NCBI GenBank assembly: GCA_038317685.1
Contig: JBBQBQ010000043.1
Span: forward strand, 1 to 18,864
Reading direction: 5' to 3'
From: JBBQBQ01 sp038317685
Lineage (GTDB): Bacteria; Desulfobacterota; Desulfuromonadia; Desulfuromonadales; DDH964
Length of the DNA stretch: 18,864 bases
Shown in pieces: positions 6,830 to 15,765 of this stretch (within the stretch, counting starts at the first letter, position 1; each line of letters begins with the position of its first letter). A model generated the notes under the pieces. The model did no database searches and was not told the DNA's origin. It saw nothing but the letters and a program-made list of their open reading frames with translations. A program made the translations under genes and the position numbers.

Positions 6830-7189
6830 TCAGCTGATTTCCGCCCTTAGTCCGACCACGCAACGGCGAGCCTCGAACAGAGCCCGACCAAGTGCGTCGC
6901 CACGGTCCAGGGTCAAGACCAGGAAATACTCGCGGGTGACCGGCATGACCACGGTTTGGGAGAGGGCGGTGGCAATCACGATTTCTTCCAGGTCGACCCC
7001 TTCCAGACGGGTGACTGCTGCCCGCAAATGTTCTAGGATCACCCCCTTGTGGGCGCCGAGAATCTTCAGCTCGTAATCATCCATTCGTGCCACGTGGTCG
7101 ACGGCTTCTCCCTCCCAATCGACCAGAATCGCCCCTTGTGCTCCGGGAACGGTCTCGACCAAATGGCTTAATAATCTTTTGATCGGCAT
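6830..7189 (-). CDS. Roadblock/LC7-domain protein
   Basis: A 119-residue single-domain protein resembling the roadblock/LC7 (MglB-like) family. It has an N-terminal helix, the strand segment GAQGAILVDWEGEAVDHVAR, a helix around LGAHKGVILEHLRAAV, a strand segment EEIVIATALSQTVVMPVTREYFLVLTLD, and a C-terminal helix. Such proteins dimerise and often regulate small Ras-like GTPases. No such GTPase is seen here, and the nearest GTPase is FtsY. A longer frame reaches 7240 inside smc, but the ATG at 7189 is preferred because AGGA, overlapping the smc stop codon, lies eight bases upstream. It begins ten bases after the smc end, so it is probably translated together with smc. Its cellular role is unknown. 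Confidence 0.8.
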   Translation of the reverse strand: MPIKRLLSHLVETVPGAQGAILVDWEGEAVDHVARMDDYELKILGAHKGVILEHLRAAVTRLEGVDLEEIVIATALSQTVVMPVTREYFLVLTLDRGDALGRALFEARRCVVGLRAEIS

Positions 7190-7199
7190 ATATCCAATC

Positions 7200-10100
7200 C
7201 TAAAACTCGTTGATCCGAACCGAAACCAGTTTGGAAACACCTGGCTCCTCCATGGTCACCCCGTACAGAGTGTCGGCGATTTCCATGGTCCGCTTGTTGT
7301 GAGTGATGATAATGAACTGGGAGAGGTTCGACATTTCCCGGACCATTTCGTTGAAACGCCCGATATTGACGTCGTCCAGGGGCGCATCGACCTCGTCCAA
7401 CATACAGAAAGGCGAGGGTTTGATCAGGAATATCGAGAAGATCAAAGCCACAGCGGTGAGCGCCTTCTCGCCGCCGGAGAGGAGGCTGACATTCTGTAGT
7501 TTCTTGCCGGGAGGCTGCACGACAATGTCGATGCCGGTTTCCAGCAGATCCTCCTCGTCAGTCAGGCGCAATTCCGCTTGCCCACCCCGGAACAACCGGG
7601 GAAAGACTTCTCGAAACTTGATGTTGACCTGATCGAAGGTTTCGCGGAAGCGAGCGCGGGTAGTACGGTTGATCCGGGCGATGGCCGTCTGCAATCCATT
7701 GAGCGACTGGCGCAGGTCTTCCTGTTGGGCGTTCAGAAAATCGTGGCGCGCTTCCAGTTCCTGATATTCCTCGATGGCCATCAGGTTGACTTCCCCAAGT
7801 TCGTCGATTTGATGGCGCAGTTCTTCCATCCGCTGCTGGGCATCGGCAGCGTCCAGGGGGGGCTCTGCAATCGGCAGGTCTCCAAGGTCGACCCGGTAAC
7901 GGTCCAGGATCGCCTGTCGCAGATGCTCGGCCTCCAACTGCATGGCCCGGGTATCAAGTTGCAGTGCCGTCAATTCCTCGCGGCGCTGCTGGACCCTGCC
8001 ACGCCAGGTCCGGAGTTCCTCTTCCTGCCTGACGATGGCGGCTCCCAAGGCATCGAATCCTTCCCTCAGGCTATCAAGCCCGACCTTATCCCCTTCCCGC
8101 CGGTGATAGAGCAGATCAAGTTCAACGCGATCTTTCTCCAGCGTCTCCTTAAGCTGTTGCAGCTCGACCTCTCCCTCGCTTTGACGGGACTTCAGCAAAG
8201 CGGTACGCCCGTGCAGATCAGTACGCAACTGGGTCAGCCGGGAAAGACCATGGCGACTCGCTTCTTCCCGCTCGCCGAGACTGACGACCGCCATTTTCAG
8301 GGTCGTGACCCCCTCCCTGGCACCCTCGGTCTCCCGCCGCAGCACTTTCAATTCTTCCTGGACGGCCGCCACCCGCTCTTCAGCCGCCCGCTTCCCCGCC
8401 TCCCGTTCCGTCCGACCGTGACTGGCGTCTCCCAACTGGCGAAGCAGGTCTTCGTGCTCCTCATGGAGCTGGGCCTCTTCAAGGCTGAGGACCTCGATGC
8501 GCTCTTCAAGACGCTCCATTTCCCCTTGCAGCCGCGCCAGGTCTTTTTCACTGTCAACGACCTTGAGTTCCTTGCGGTGGAGGGCGGCCTCGGTCTCCCG
8601 AAGCCGGTTTTCCGTTTCCGCCTGTTCCCCGCGCCAAGCGGTACGGTCCTGCTGTAATTCCTCGACCTCCCGGCCAAGAGTTTCGACCTTGCTGGTCAAT
8701 TCTTTCATTTCGCGTTTCTTGTGCAACAGCCCCTGGTCAAGGACGGTGCGCGTTCCCCCGGTCAATTCACCCCGGTCGGTGAGCACCTCACCGGCCTCGG
8801 TCACCAGAGTCGCCCCGGAGGGCAGCCGGACTTCGAAAAAAGGTGTTAAATCCGCCACCAACCAGACGCCATTGAGGAGTCCCGCCAAGCCGCTGGGCAC
8901 ATCCGGCCGCAGGAGAACCAGATCGGCAAGGGGGGTTCCCTCAGGCACTCGGCCCGGCACCGTGGCCGGAAAACCCGGCAGCAGGAAACTACAGCGCCCT
9001 TCGTGCTCGCGCAGAAAATCAAGGGCCGCCCCTAGGGTATCGACCTGCGGGGTCAATACTGCCTGCAGACGTTCGCCGAGGACCGCCTCCACCGCCGCCT
9101 CCAAGCCAGCCGGCACCTCCATGGCATCGGCCGCGAGCCCTCCGAAACGCGCCCGGAACCCCTCATCTCCAAGGAGCAGTTTTACCCCTCGTCCATAGCC
9201 TTCCAGGTTGCGCTCCAATTCCTGCAACGACTCCAGCCGGGAACGAGCGCGATTGTGCTCCTCGCGCCCCACCAGCAACACTGCCTCGTTATCCTCGATT
9301 CGCCGCCGCAACAGGTGCAGCGACTCCTGGCAGGCATCCCGTTCAGCCTGTAACTCGACGTGACGCTGGCGGAATCCGCCCAGAGCCAGTTCCAGTGCTT
9401 CCCTCCGGCGCCAGACTTCCTCCATCTGTTCGCGAATGTTGAGGGTTTCGGCATGGCTGCGCGCGGTCCGCTGCTCCAGACCTTTGAGGCGTCGTTCAGC
9501 ATCTTCCTGCTGGGATCCGAGGCGGGTCAGTTCGGTGAGCAGCCGATAAAGGTCGGCACGAACCTCTTCCAGGGCCTGCTGCCGCTCCTGCTCCCGGGTG
9601 GTCAGTTCCGCAAGCTCCCTCTCGGCGGAAGCGAGGCGGCGTGTCTCCCGCTCCAGGTCATCGGCCAGAGTGCCGCGGGTGGACTGGAGTTCGGCCTCTT
9701 CCCGATCGAGGTCGGCCAAGCGGCGGGCCACATCGGCGAGCTCACCCGTCAGCCGTCCTTCCTGCAGGGCATGATTGTCAATCTGGCGGGCGCCGAATTC
9801 GATGCGCCCCTCGACCTTCTGCAGAGCACCGGAGAGGTGAAAGACCCGTTCCTGGGCAAGACTGACCTCCTTTTCCCGCGCCGCCTGTTCCAGGCGGGAG
9901 GCGGCAATGCCCAACTCCCGCTCCTGCAGCCCGGCCTCTTGAGCCACCAGGTCCTGGTGAATGGTCCCCTCTTTCCCCGTCCCCGATTCCAGCTGGCCTC
10001 GCAGCCCCCGAAAACGTTCTCGCGCGAGGTGGGTCTCAAGGCCACGCAGCTCTTCCCGACAGGCACGGAACCGTTCCGCCTTGCGGGCCTGCCGCTTGAG

Positions 10101-10721
10101 GCTGGCGGTCTGGCGGCGCACCTCGGCGAGGATGTCGCCAAGCCGCAGCAGATTCTGCTTGGTCGCCTCGATCTTGCGCAGGGCTGCCTTTTTCCGCGAC
10201 TTGTACTTGGTGACTCCGGCCGCCTCTTCGATCAGAAACCGCCGATCTTCCGGTTTGACGCTGAGGATCATGCCGATCTTGCCCTGCTCGATGATCGAGT
10301 AGGCACGGGCGCCAATCCCCGTATCCATGAAGAGTTCACTGACATCGAGAAGGCGGCAGGGGGTCTTGTTGATGGCGTATTCACTCTCGCCGTTGCGGAA
10401 CAGCCGCCGCGTCACCATGATCTCCGCAAAGTCGCGAAAGATCGCGGGGCCGAGGCCGTCTTCATTGGCGAAAATCATGGAGACCTCGGCCAGGCCGAGG
10501 GGCTTGCGGGTTTCGCTGCCGCCGAAGATCACGTCTTCCATGGCGCGGCCACGCAGGGTCTTGGCGCTCTGTTCCCCCATCGCCCAGCGGATGGCATCGA
10601 CGATATTGCTCTTGCCGCAGCCGTTGGGACCGACAATGCCGACAATGCCCTCCTGAAAGTCGAGGGCGACCTTGTCGACAAAGGATTTGAAACCGAGGAT
10701 TTCAACCCGCTTGATTTTCAT
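7200..10721 (-). CDS. smc: Chromosome segregation protein SMC
   Basis: SMC is the ATPase that, with ScpA and ScpB, loads at the origin and organises the chromosome. The 1173-residue protein has the standard layout: head with Walker A GPNGCGKS (31-38), a coiled-coil arm (about 170-510), hinge (about 515-665, with the GELTGG segment), return arm (about 665-1010), then signature LSGGEK (1081-1086) and Walker B FCMLDEVDA (1106-1114). The frame extends upstream to 10919, but the family begins at MKIKRVEILGFKSF, so the ATG at 10721 is chosen. No clear Shine-Dalgarno precedes it, which is odd. The first 66 codons of the longer frame would overlap the rluA-like gene. It heads the minus-strand gene train. 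Confidence 0.97.
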   Translation of the reverse strand: MKIKRVEILGFKSFVDKVALDFQEGIVGIVGPNGCGKSNIVDAIRWAMGEQSAKTLRGRAMEDVIFGGSETRKPLGLAEVSMIFANEDGLGPAIFRDFAEIMVTRRLFRNGESEYAINKTPCRLLDVSELFMDTGIGARAYSIIEQGKIGMILSVKPEDRRFLIEEAAGVTKYKSRKKAALRKIEATKQNLLRLGDILAEVRRQTASLKRQARKAERFRACREELRGLETHLARERFRGLRGQLESGTGKEGTIHQDLVAQEAGLQERELGIAASRLEQAAREKEVSLAQERVFHLSGALQKVEGRIEFGARQIDNHALQEGRLTGELADVARRLADLDREEAELQSTRGTLADDLERETRRLASAERELAELTTREQERQQALEEVRADLYRLLTELTRLGSQQEDAERRLKGLEQRTARSHAETLNIREQMEEVWRRREALELALGGFRQRHVELQAERDACQESLHLLRRRIEDNEAVLLVGREEHNRARSRLESLQELERNLEGYGRGVKLLLGDEGFRARFGGLAADAMEVPAGLEAAVEAVLGERLQAVLTPQVDTLGAALDFLREHEGRCSFLLPGFPATVPGRVPEGTPLADLVLLRPDVPSGLAGLLNGVWLVADLTPFFEVRLPSGATLVTEAGEVLTDRGELTGGTRTVLDQGLLHKKREMKELTSKVETLGREVEELQQDRTAWRGEQAETENRLRETEAALHRKELKVVDSEKDLARLQGEMERLEERIEVLSLEEAQLHEEHEDLLRQLGDASHGRTEREAGKRAAEERVAAVQEELKVLRRETEGAREGVTTLKMAVVSLGEREEASRHGLSRLTQLRTDLHGRTALLKSRQSEGEVELQQLKETLEKDRVELDLLYHRREGDKVGLDSLREGFDALGAAIVRQEEELRTWRGRVQQRREELTALQLDTRAMQLEAEHLRQAILDRYRVDLGDLPIAEPPLDAADAQQRMEELRHQIDELGEVNLMAIEEYQELEARHDFLNAQQEDLRQSLNGLQTAIARINRTTRARFRETFDQVNIKFREVFPRLFRGGQAELRLTDEEDLLETGIDIVVQPPGKKLQNVSLLSGGEKALTAVALIFSIFLIKPSPFCMLDEVDAPLDDVNIGRFNEMVREMSNLSQFIIITHNKRTMEIADTLYGVTMEEPGVSKLVSVRINEF

Positions 10722-10780
10722 TGGAGATGACTGCTGACCGCCTGTCGGAAGAGATCCCCGGGGGAACGGGGTGGGGGGCC

Positions 10781-10809
10781 ATGTTAGCAAGGCCGCCGGA
10801 GCATGTAAA
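10781..10809 (-). promoter_or_regulatory. Sigma70 promoter for smc
   Basis: The minus strand shows TTTACA, a 17-base spacer and TAACAT in the 159-base gap between divergent smc and the RluA-type gene. Transcription would start about 53 bases before the smc ATG. This placement also argues against the longer smc frame, because the extra codons would lie upstream of the promoter. Confidence 0.6.
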
Positions 10810-10880
10810 GACTTTCGACCCGCCGGTTTCCCCCGGTCCAAGCGAAGTGATGCCCCTTGCCGGAAGGGATGGCCGCGAGT

Positions 10881-11795
10881 ATGATAAGCACCATGATTGA
10901 GTGGACAATTGAGGCACATGAAACGGGACTATTCCCGTTGGAATGGCTTTATGCCCGCCTTCCGGCAGCTCCCTCGGGCTACCTGAGGCAGTTGCTGCGG
11001 AGCGGTCGCATCCTGAACAACGGCGCCCCCCTCGACCCCCGGACCCGTCTGCGTGAGGGGGACCGGTTGCGGTTGCCCGAGAGCCGGCGATTGCAGGAGT
11101 TGACCGCGACCTCCGGGCCTGGCCTGGCCATCCTCTGTGAGACCCGGGAGGCTTTGATCGTCGCCAAACCGGCCGGACTTGCCGTCCACCGGGGCGAAGG
11201 CCACGAAGCCGATAATCTCACCGAGCGAGTCCAGACCCTGCTGCGGCTCCGAGGGACATCTTTTCAATGCGCCCCGATTCACCGCCTCGATGCGGAGACC
11301 TCCGGACCAGTCCTGTTTGGCAAAGGGCGGGCCGCCATCGCCGCCTTCGGCAAAGTCTTCATGCACCAGCCGGTCACCAAACTCTATCTGGGGCTGGTCG
11401 GGGCCGAACTCCCCGCCACCGGGCTGCTGACCAGCACCGTGCCGGTCCGCGGCAGGCCCCGGGAGTCGGCGACCGCCTTCCGCAGTCTCGGGCACGGCGG
11501 CGGCTTCTCCTTGGTCGAATTCCGCCTGCTGACCGGCCGCCGCCACCAGATTCGGCGCCAACTGGCGGACAGCGGCCAACCTCTGGCGGGAGACCGCCGC
11601 TATGGCGGTCCAACGGCCCCGGGACTGGCGCGGCTGTTTCTTCATTGCAGTCACCTTGAGGTGCCGAATCCCTTCGGGGAAACGGTCCTGATGGCCACTT
11701 GCGCTCTTCCCGAGGCGCTGGCGTCGGTATTGCGGCAACTCGGCATCGCCCCCCCGGCCGCCCCGGAGTGCCGGGACATGACTCGACCCGCCTAG
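10881..11795 (+). CDS. RluA-family pseudouridine synthase
   Basis: This enzyme isomerises uridine to pseudouridine in rRNA or tRNA. The roughly 304 residues include an N-terminal S4-like RNA-binding region (about 30-66) and the RluA catalytic domain with KPAGLAVH (96-103), HRLDAETSG (134-142, catalytic D137), RHQIRRQLA (221-229) and LFLH (252-255). The usual TSGLLLFAK reads TSGPVLFGK here, a small departure. Possible starts are TTG 10857, ATG 10869, ATG 10881 and ATG 10893; 10881 is preferred because GGAAGGGA lies 11 bases upstream, but this is uncertain. Which uridine it modifies cannot be told. It is divergent from smc and precedes the AsmA-like gene by 18 bases, probably as an operon. Confidence 0.88.
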   Translation: MISTMIEWTIEAHETGLFPLEWLYARLPAAPSGYLRQLLRSGRILNNGAPLDPRTRLREGDRLRLPESRRLQELTATSGPGLAILCETREALIVAKPAGLAVHRGEGHEADNLTERVQTLLRLRGTSFQCAPIHRLDAETSGPVLFGKGRAAIAAFGKVFMHQPVTKLYLGLVGAELPATGLLTSTVPVRGRPRESATAFRSLGHGGGFSLVEFRLLTGRRHQIRRQLADSGQPLAGDRRYGGPTAPGLARLFLHCSHLEVPNPFGETVLMATCALPEALASVLRQLGIAPPAAPECRDMTRPA

Positions 11796-11813
11796 GCCGG
11801 AAAGGGAATCGGA

Positions 11814-14800
11814 GTGCGTCGCCACCCACTGTTGTTCACCTTCGGTTGTGCCTTCCTGGTCGGAGTTCTGGTCCTGGCCTATCAGGTCGCCACTTTCGAC
11901 CTGAACCGTTATCGAGACAATCTTCAAACCCTCCTCAGCGATGCGCTTGGCATGCCGGTCCACCTCGGTGAGGCCCGACTCGGCTTTCGCTACGGACCTA
12001 CTCTTGATTTCAGTGACATCCAGATCGGCGACCTCAAGGAACAGTCCGGCCGATTGAGCGCCAGCCATGCCGCCTTCCGTCTCTCCATCGCCGAACTGCT
12101 GCAGGGAAAGTTGACGGCGCGGGGGCTGCTGATCGAGGATCCGAACCTCGAACTATATCTGGACCCCCCTCCTCGGGCCCCCACCCCTCCGCCCGCCCCT
12201 GCAGCAAAGATAGACCCAGAGGTGCTGCACCGCCTTGACCTGCAATCCTGCAGTATCCGCCGGGGGCGCCTGAGAGTGGTCGACCGTCGTACCCCCGGCA
12301 CGACCCAGATCTGGGCCATGACCAATCTGGACGGGCGCCTCACCAACCTCGCCCCGGGCCGAACCGCGAATTTTCAGTTCAATGGCCTTGTTGAGGGAAA
12401 GCAACGGCCGGTGGAGGCCCGGGTCATCGGCGAGGTGGCGTTCGCCGAGCACGCCCCTTTCTGGGGCAACAGCCGTTTCCGGGTTACGGTCAAGGCGCCG
12501 AAGCTGCCAGCGGCCTGGTTCCAGGCCGCCCTGCCACTCCCCGCCGGATGGGGGCTGTCCGGGGAGACCGCCATCGTGGCCGAGGTCGACGGCATCCCCA
12601 TGGAAGGCTTGACGGTCGCGGTGACCGTCGCCGGCCCCAAGTTGCTGTTCAAGTCCCCCGCCCGGCCAGCCCGCCCGCTTTTCAAAGAACTTCGCCTGAC
12701 CGGCCGCTGGTTTGCAACCGAGGGAGGCAGCCGCCTTGCCCCGCTGGTCCTGACCATTGGCGGCCAAACCCTGACCAGCTCCCTGGACCTTCATCGTTCT
12801 CCCGATGGCAAACGCCAGCTGACCCTCTCTCTGGAGGGTGGAAAGTTCCAACTTCACTCCCTGCTTGAATTCCTGCCCGATTCCCCAGGAAGCCCGGCTG
12901 GCTACCTGCGGACCCGCCTCAGCGGAGGCCAGATATTCATCGATGCCCTCCGCCTCAAAACGTCCATACCACCCCCCCCCGCCTCCCAATTGGCTGCGGC
13001 CCTGACCGCAGATCTTCGTCTCAGCAAACTCGGCATGAATCTTCCGGGGGTTGGACCCATCGAAGATATGAGCTGCCGTCTGCACGTGGCAGACAAAATG
13101 GCGACCATCACCGATGGCCGGGGCCGTCTGGGCGGGGAAAACCTCGACTTTGGAGGGACGCTGAACTTTGGAGAAGCGGAACCGAACCTCGCCCTAAGCG
13201 TCAACGGGCATCTGGACGGAGCCCGGCTTCAGGCCTTGCTGCCGGCCTCGGCCAACGACCTGACCTTGCAAGGGTCAATCCCCTTTCGAGCCAGCCTCAG
13301 CGGCTTTCCGACGACCCTGCGGGGCGATCTCAGGGCCAACCTCGAAGGACTGAAAGCCAGTTTTCGGGACCTGTGGTCCAAGGGCGCAGGGCAGCCTGGA
13401 GCGTTGCTGGTCTCCGGCCAGCTACTCGCCGACCGGCTGACCCTGGAACAGGGGAGAATCCAGATCCCTCCTCTCGACTTGAAAATCAACGGCAGCTTTG
13501 GATGGAAGGAACCGCACCTTTTCCGTCTGCAACTCGACCTGGAACCTCTCAATCTGCAGCGCGGCAGGCTGGTCTTTCCATTCCTGGAAAAACTCCAGGC
13601 ATCCGGCGCTTTGGGAGCACACTTTGACCTGGAGGGGCAGAATGGGGAGATTCTGCACCAGAACGGCACTTTCACCGCTGACAAGGCCGGATTTTTTCTC
13701 GGTGGCGTCACCGCCGATCTGGCAGATGCCACCGGCCGCATCGTGATCAACGGCCGGAAAGCGGCCTTTGCCAACCTTAGTGCTCGTCTCGGCACCTCAC
13801 CGGTGACACTCAGCGGCGATTTCAGTGATGTGACGGTCCCCCGCGGCAATCTGCACCTCACCAGCCGATCGATTCTTGCCAGTGAGCTGGTCTTCACCTC
13901 GGACCGGACCTATTTGCGGGACATCGACGCCCGATTGCAATTGAGTCCTGAAGGGATCGTCTTCGCGCCGGTCACCACCCGCCTCGACGGTGGCACCCGG
14001 GCGGAGGTGCGGGGCGAGGTCCGCAATTTTCGGGACCCGGTCATTTCCCTCACCATCAATTCCAGTTACGGCAATATCGACGAGGTCATCAAACTTTGGG
14101 AGACGCCACTGAAAGCTACGTCCCGCCTTCCTGCCCATCCGCGCCGGCATCCGCGCCTGCAGATCGAGGTTCGGACTGAGGCCGGCAGCATCGGCGGCAT
14201 GGATTTCCAGTCGGCAGAAGGGACGATCACCCTCAAAGACACCCTGCTCGTCATTCACCCCCTGCGGTGTCGAATCGGTCCAGGTTACGCAGTCGGTCAA
14301 GTCCTCGTCGACAGCGGTCCCGGCTCTCCGCCGCTGCTCCGCATCTCCGGCCATGTCGAGGACGTCGATGCCGCAGCTGTCCATCAGCAGTTATTGCGCC
14401 AGAAGAGTTTGGTCAACGGCTCCCTGCGGGGGGACTTCTACCTGCAGGGACGGGCAGGAAGTGACTTCCTCCCCACGTCCATGGGTGGTTTCAGCGTGGA
14501 AATCCGTCAAGGGGTACTTCGCAAATTCAAATCCCTATCCAAGGTCTTTTCTCTGCTCAATGTTTCCCAGATACTGGCCTTGAAACTTCCGGATATGGAT
14601 CGCGAAGGGATGCCCTTCGAGACCGTAACCGGGACCTTTCACCTCACCCGGGGGATTCTTTCCAGCGAGGATCTGTTCATTGCCAGCAATGCCATGAACC
14701 TGTCGCTGATCGGCCAACTCGATCTGAAAAAAGACCAGATCGACGCGGTCCTCGGCGTCAAGCCCCTGGGAACGGTCGACAAGATTGTGACCAATATCCC

Positions 14801-15005
14801 CCTGGCGGGCTGGGTCCTGACCGGCAAAGAGAAGGCTCTCATCACCGCGCATTTTGTCATCAAGGGTCCGACCACCAATCCTGATGTCGTGCCGGTGCCG
14901 ATCAGTTCGCTGTCGAAACAGGTCTTCGGCATCTTCCGCCGGGTCCTGGGACTGCCTGGGAAGGTCGTCGAGGATGTGGGAGGTTTGCTGCGGGGAGGGG
15001 ACTAG
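11814..15005 (+). CDS. Large AsmA-like envelope protein
   Basis: A 1063-residue protein with one N-terminal membrane helix (about 6-25) and a long, beta-rich periplasmic body, as in the AsmA/YhdP/TamB group, which forms lipid-carrying bridges or assists outer membrane assembly. An AsmA-type N-terminus (FDLNRYRDNLQTLLSDALG, then LRG-like repeats) is followed by a proline-rich stretch (118-128). The C-terminal AsmA-like domain (about 850-1030) ends in DLKKDQIDAVLGVKPLGTVD and a hydrophobic LAGWVLTG segment. The start is GTG at 11814. Its stop overlaps that of ubiE on the opposite strand. A lipid-transport role is inferred from the family; the exact substrate is unknown. A run of nine C lies at 12972-12980. 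Confidence 0.85.
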   Translation: MRRHPLLFTFGCAFLVGVLVLAYQVATFDLNRYRDNLQTLLSDALGMPVHLGEARLGFRYGPTLDFSDIQIGDLKEQSGRLSASHAAFRLSIAELLQGKLTARGLLIEDPNLELYLDPPPRAPTPPPAPAAKIDPEVLHRLDLQSCSIRRGRLRVVDRRTPGTTQIWAMTNLDGRLTNLAPGRTANFQFNGLVEGKQRPVEARVIGEVAFAEHAPFWGNSRFRVTVKAPKLPAAWFQAALPLPAGWGLSGETAIVAEVDGIPMEGLTVAVTVAGPKLLFKSPARPARPLFKELRLTGRWFATEGGSRLAPLVLTIGGQTLTSSLDLHRSPDGKRQLTLSLEGGKFQLHSLLEFLPDSPGSPAGYLRTRLSGGQIFIDALRLKTSIPPPPASQLAAALTADLRLSKLGMNLPGVGPIEDMSCRLHVADKMATITDGRGRLGGENLDFGGTLNFGEAEPNLALSVNGHLDGARLQALLPASANDLTLQGSIPFRASLSGFPTTLRGDLRANLEGLKASFRDLWSKGAGQPGALLVSGQLLADRLTLEQGRIQIPPLDLKINGSFGWKEPHLFRLQLDLEPLNLQRGRLVFPFLEKLQASGALGAHFDLEGQNGEILHQNGTFTADKAGFFLGGVTADLADATGRIVINGRKAAFANLSARLGTSPVTLSGDFSDVTVPRGNLHLTSRSILASELVFTSDRTYLRDIDARLQLSPEGIVFAPVTTRLDGGTRAEVRGEVRNFRDPVISLTINSSYGNIDEVIKLWETPLKATSRLPAHPRRHPRLQIEVRTEAGSIGGMDFQSAEGTITLKDTLLVIHPLRCRIGPGYAVGQVLVDSGPGSPPLLRISGHVEDVDAAAVHQQLLRQKSLVNGSLRGDFYLQGRAGSDFLPTSMGGFSVEIRQGVLRKFKSLSKVFSLLNVSQILALKLPDMDREGMPFETVTGTFHLTRGILSSEDLFIASNAMNLSLIGQLDLKKDQIDAVLGVKPLGTVDKIVTNIPLAGWVLTGKEKALITAHFVIKGPTTNPDVVPVPISSLSKQVFGIFRRVLGLPGKVVEDVGGLLRGGD

Positions 15006-15715
15006 GAAGGGCGGGTACCAACATAGACCGTGGCAATGCCGCCGGTCAGGTCGTAAAAGTGCAAATCAGTGAATCCCGCCGCGGTCATCATCCCCATGAA
15101 CACGTCCCGCTCAGGGAAGGCGAGGACCGAATCGGGAAGATACTGGTAGGCGCTGCGCTGTGAGAGCAGGCCGCCGATCAGCGGCAGTAGCCGGCGAAAG
15201 TAAAAGTGATAAAGGGATTTGAAGACCCGGCTGCGGGGGTTGGAAAACTCCAGGATGACAACCCGACCGCCCGGTCGCAGGACCCTGAACATTTCCCCCA
15301 GCCCGGCCTCCCGATCAACGACATTGCGAATCCCGAACGCGATCGTCACCCCATCGAAGCTGGCAGCAGGGTGAGGCAGGGCCTCGCAGGGGGCATTGAC
15401 CAGGAGAATCCTTTCACGATGGACGGAACGGGCAATCTTCTCCAGGCCTTGGACCAGCATCCCCTGGGTGAAGTCGACCCCGACGATCTGCACCGACGCT
15501 GGTGTCTGGGCGGCAACTTCCAGGGCGACGTCCCCGGTGCCGGTCGCAACATCCAGCACCCAACCGGCAGCAGGAATCTGCAACTGCCGGACGGCAAAGG
15601 TCCGCCAGCGCCGGTCGATCCCCAGGGAAAGGAGCCGGTTGAGCAGATCATAGCGGGGGGCGATGGCGTCGAACATGGCCCGAATGCCCCGCCCTTTGTC
15701 GGAAAGCCTGAACAT
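15002..15715 (-). CDS. ubiE: Ubiquinone/menaquinone C-methyltransferase UbiE/MenG
   Basis: This SAM-dependent enzyme adds the ring methyl group in the last step of menaquinone synthesis (or the corresponding ubiquinone step). The 237-residue protein has the family start (GIRAMFDAIAPRYDLLNRLLSLGIDRRWR), SAM motif I VLDVATGTGD (about 53-62), the FGIRNV segment, FRVLRPGGRVVILEFS, and the C-terminal YQYLPDSVLAFP. Menaquinone is the likelier product if the host is a Desulfuromonadales relative. The start is ATG at 15715, ten bases after GGGAG. It converges on the AsmA-like gene with a four-base overlap of the two reading frames. Confidence 0.95.
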   Translation of the reverse strand: MFRLSDKGRGIRAMFDAIAPRYDLLNRLLSLGIDRRWRTFAVRQLQIPAAGWVLDVATGTGDVALEVAAQTPASVQIVGVDFTQGMLVQGLEKIARSVHRERILLVNAPCEALPHPAASFDGVTIAFGIRNVVDREAGLGEMFRVLRPGGRVVILEFSNPRSRVFKSLYHFYFRRLLPLIGGLLSQRSAYQYLPDSVLAFPERDVFMGMMTAAGFTDLHFYDLTGGIATVYVGTRPS

Positions 15716-15753
15716 TGGATGATAACTCCCAACTCCGGTCTTGATCAGCGGCG

Positions 15754-15765
15754 ACCAGCGCTGGT
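15754..15765. repeat. 12-bp perfect palindrome upstream of ubiE
   Basis: ACCAGCGCTGGT is perfectly self-complementary and lies about 40 bases before the ubiE start codon. Its centre leaves too small a loop for a stable hairpin, so if it acts, it more likely acts as a protein-binding site. Chance occurrence is possible. Confidence 0.35.

Noticed and set aside
9360..10730. 456-codon open frame opposite smc
   Set aside because: It is a shadow of the GC-rich smc coding strand. No recognisable domain or ribosome-binding context was seen, and smc is unambiguous here.
10722..10919. N-terminal extension of the smc frame by 66 codons
   Set aside because: The family begins at the ATG at 10721, the extension is low-complexity and unlike any SMC head, and it would lie upstream of the predicted promoter and over the divergent gene.
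10929..12068. 379-codon frame opposite the RluA-type and AsmA-like genes
   Set aside because: Its composition is typical of an antisense shadow and it overlaps two genes with clear family motifs.
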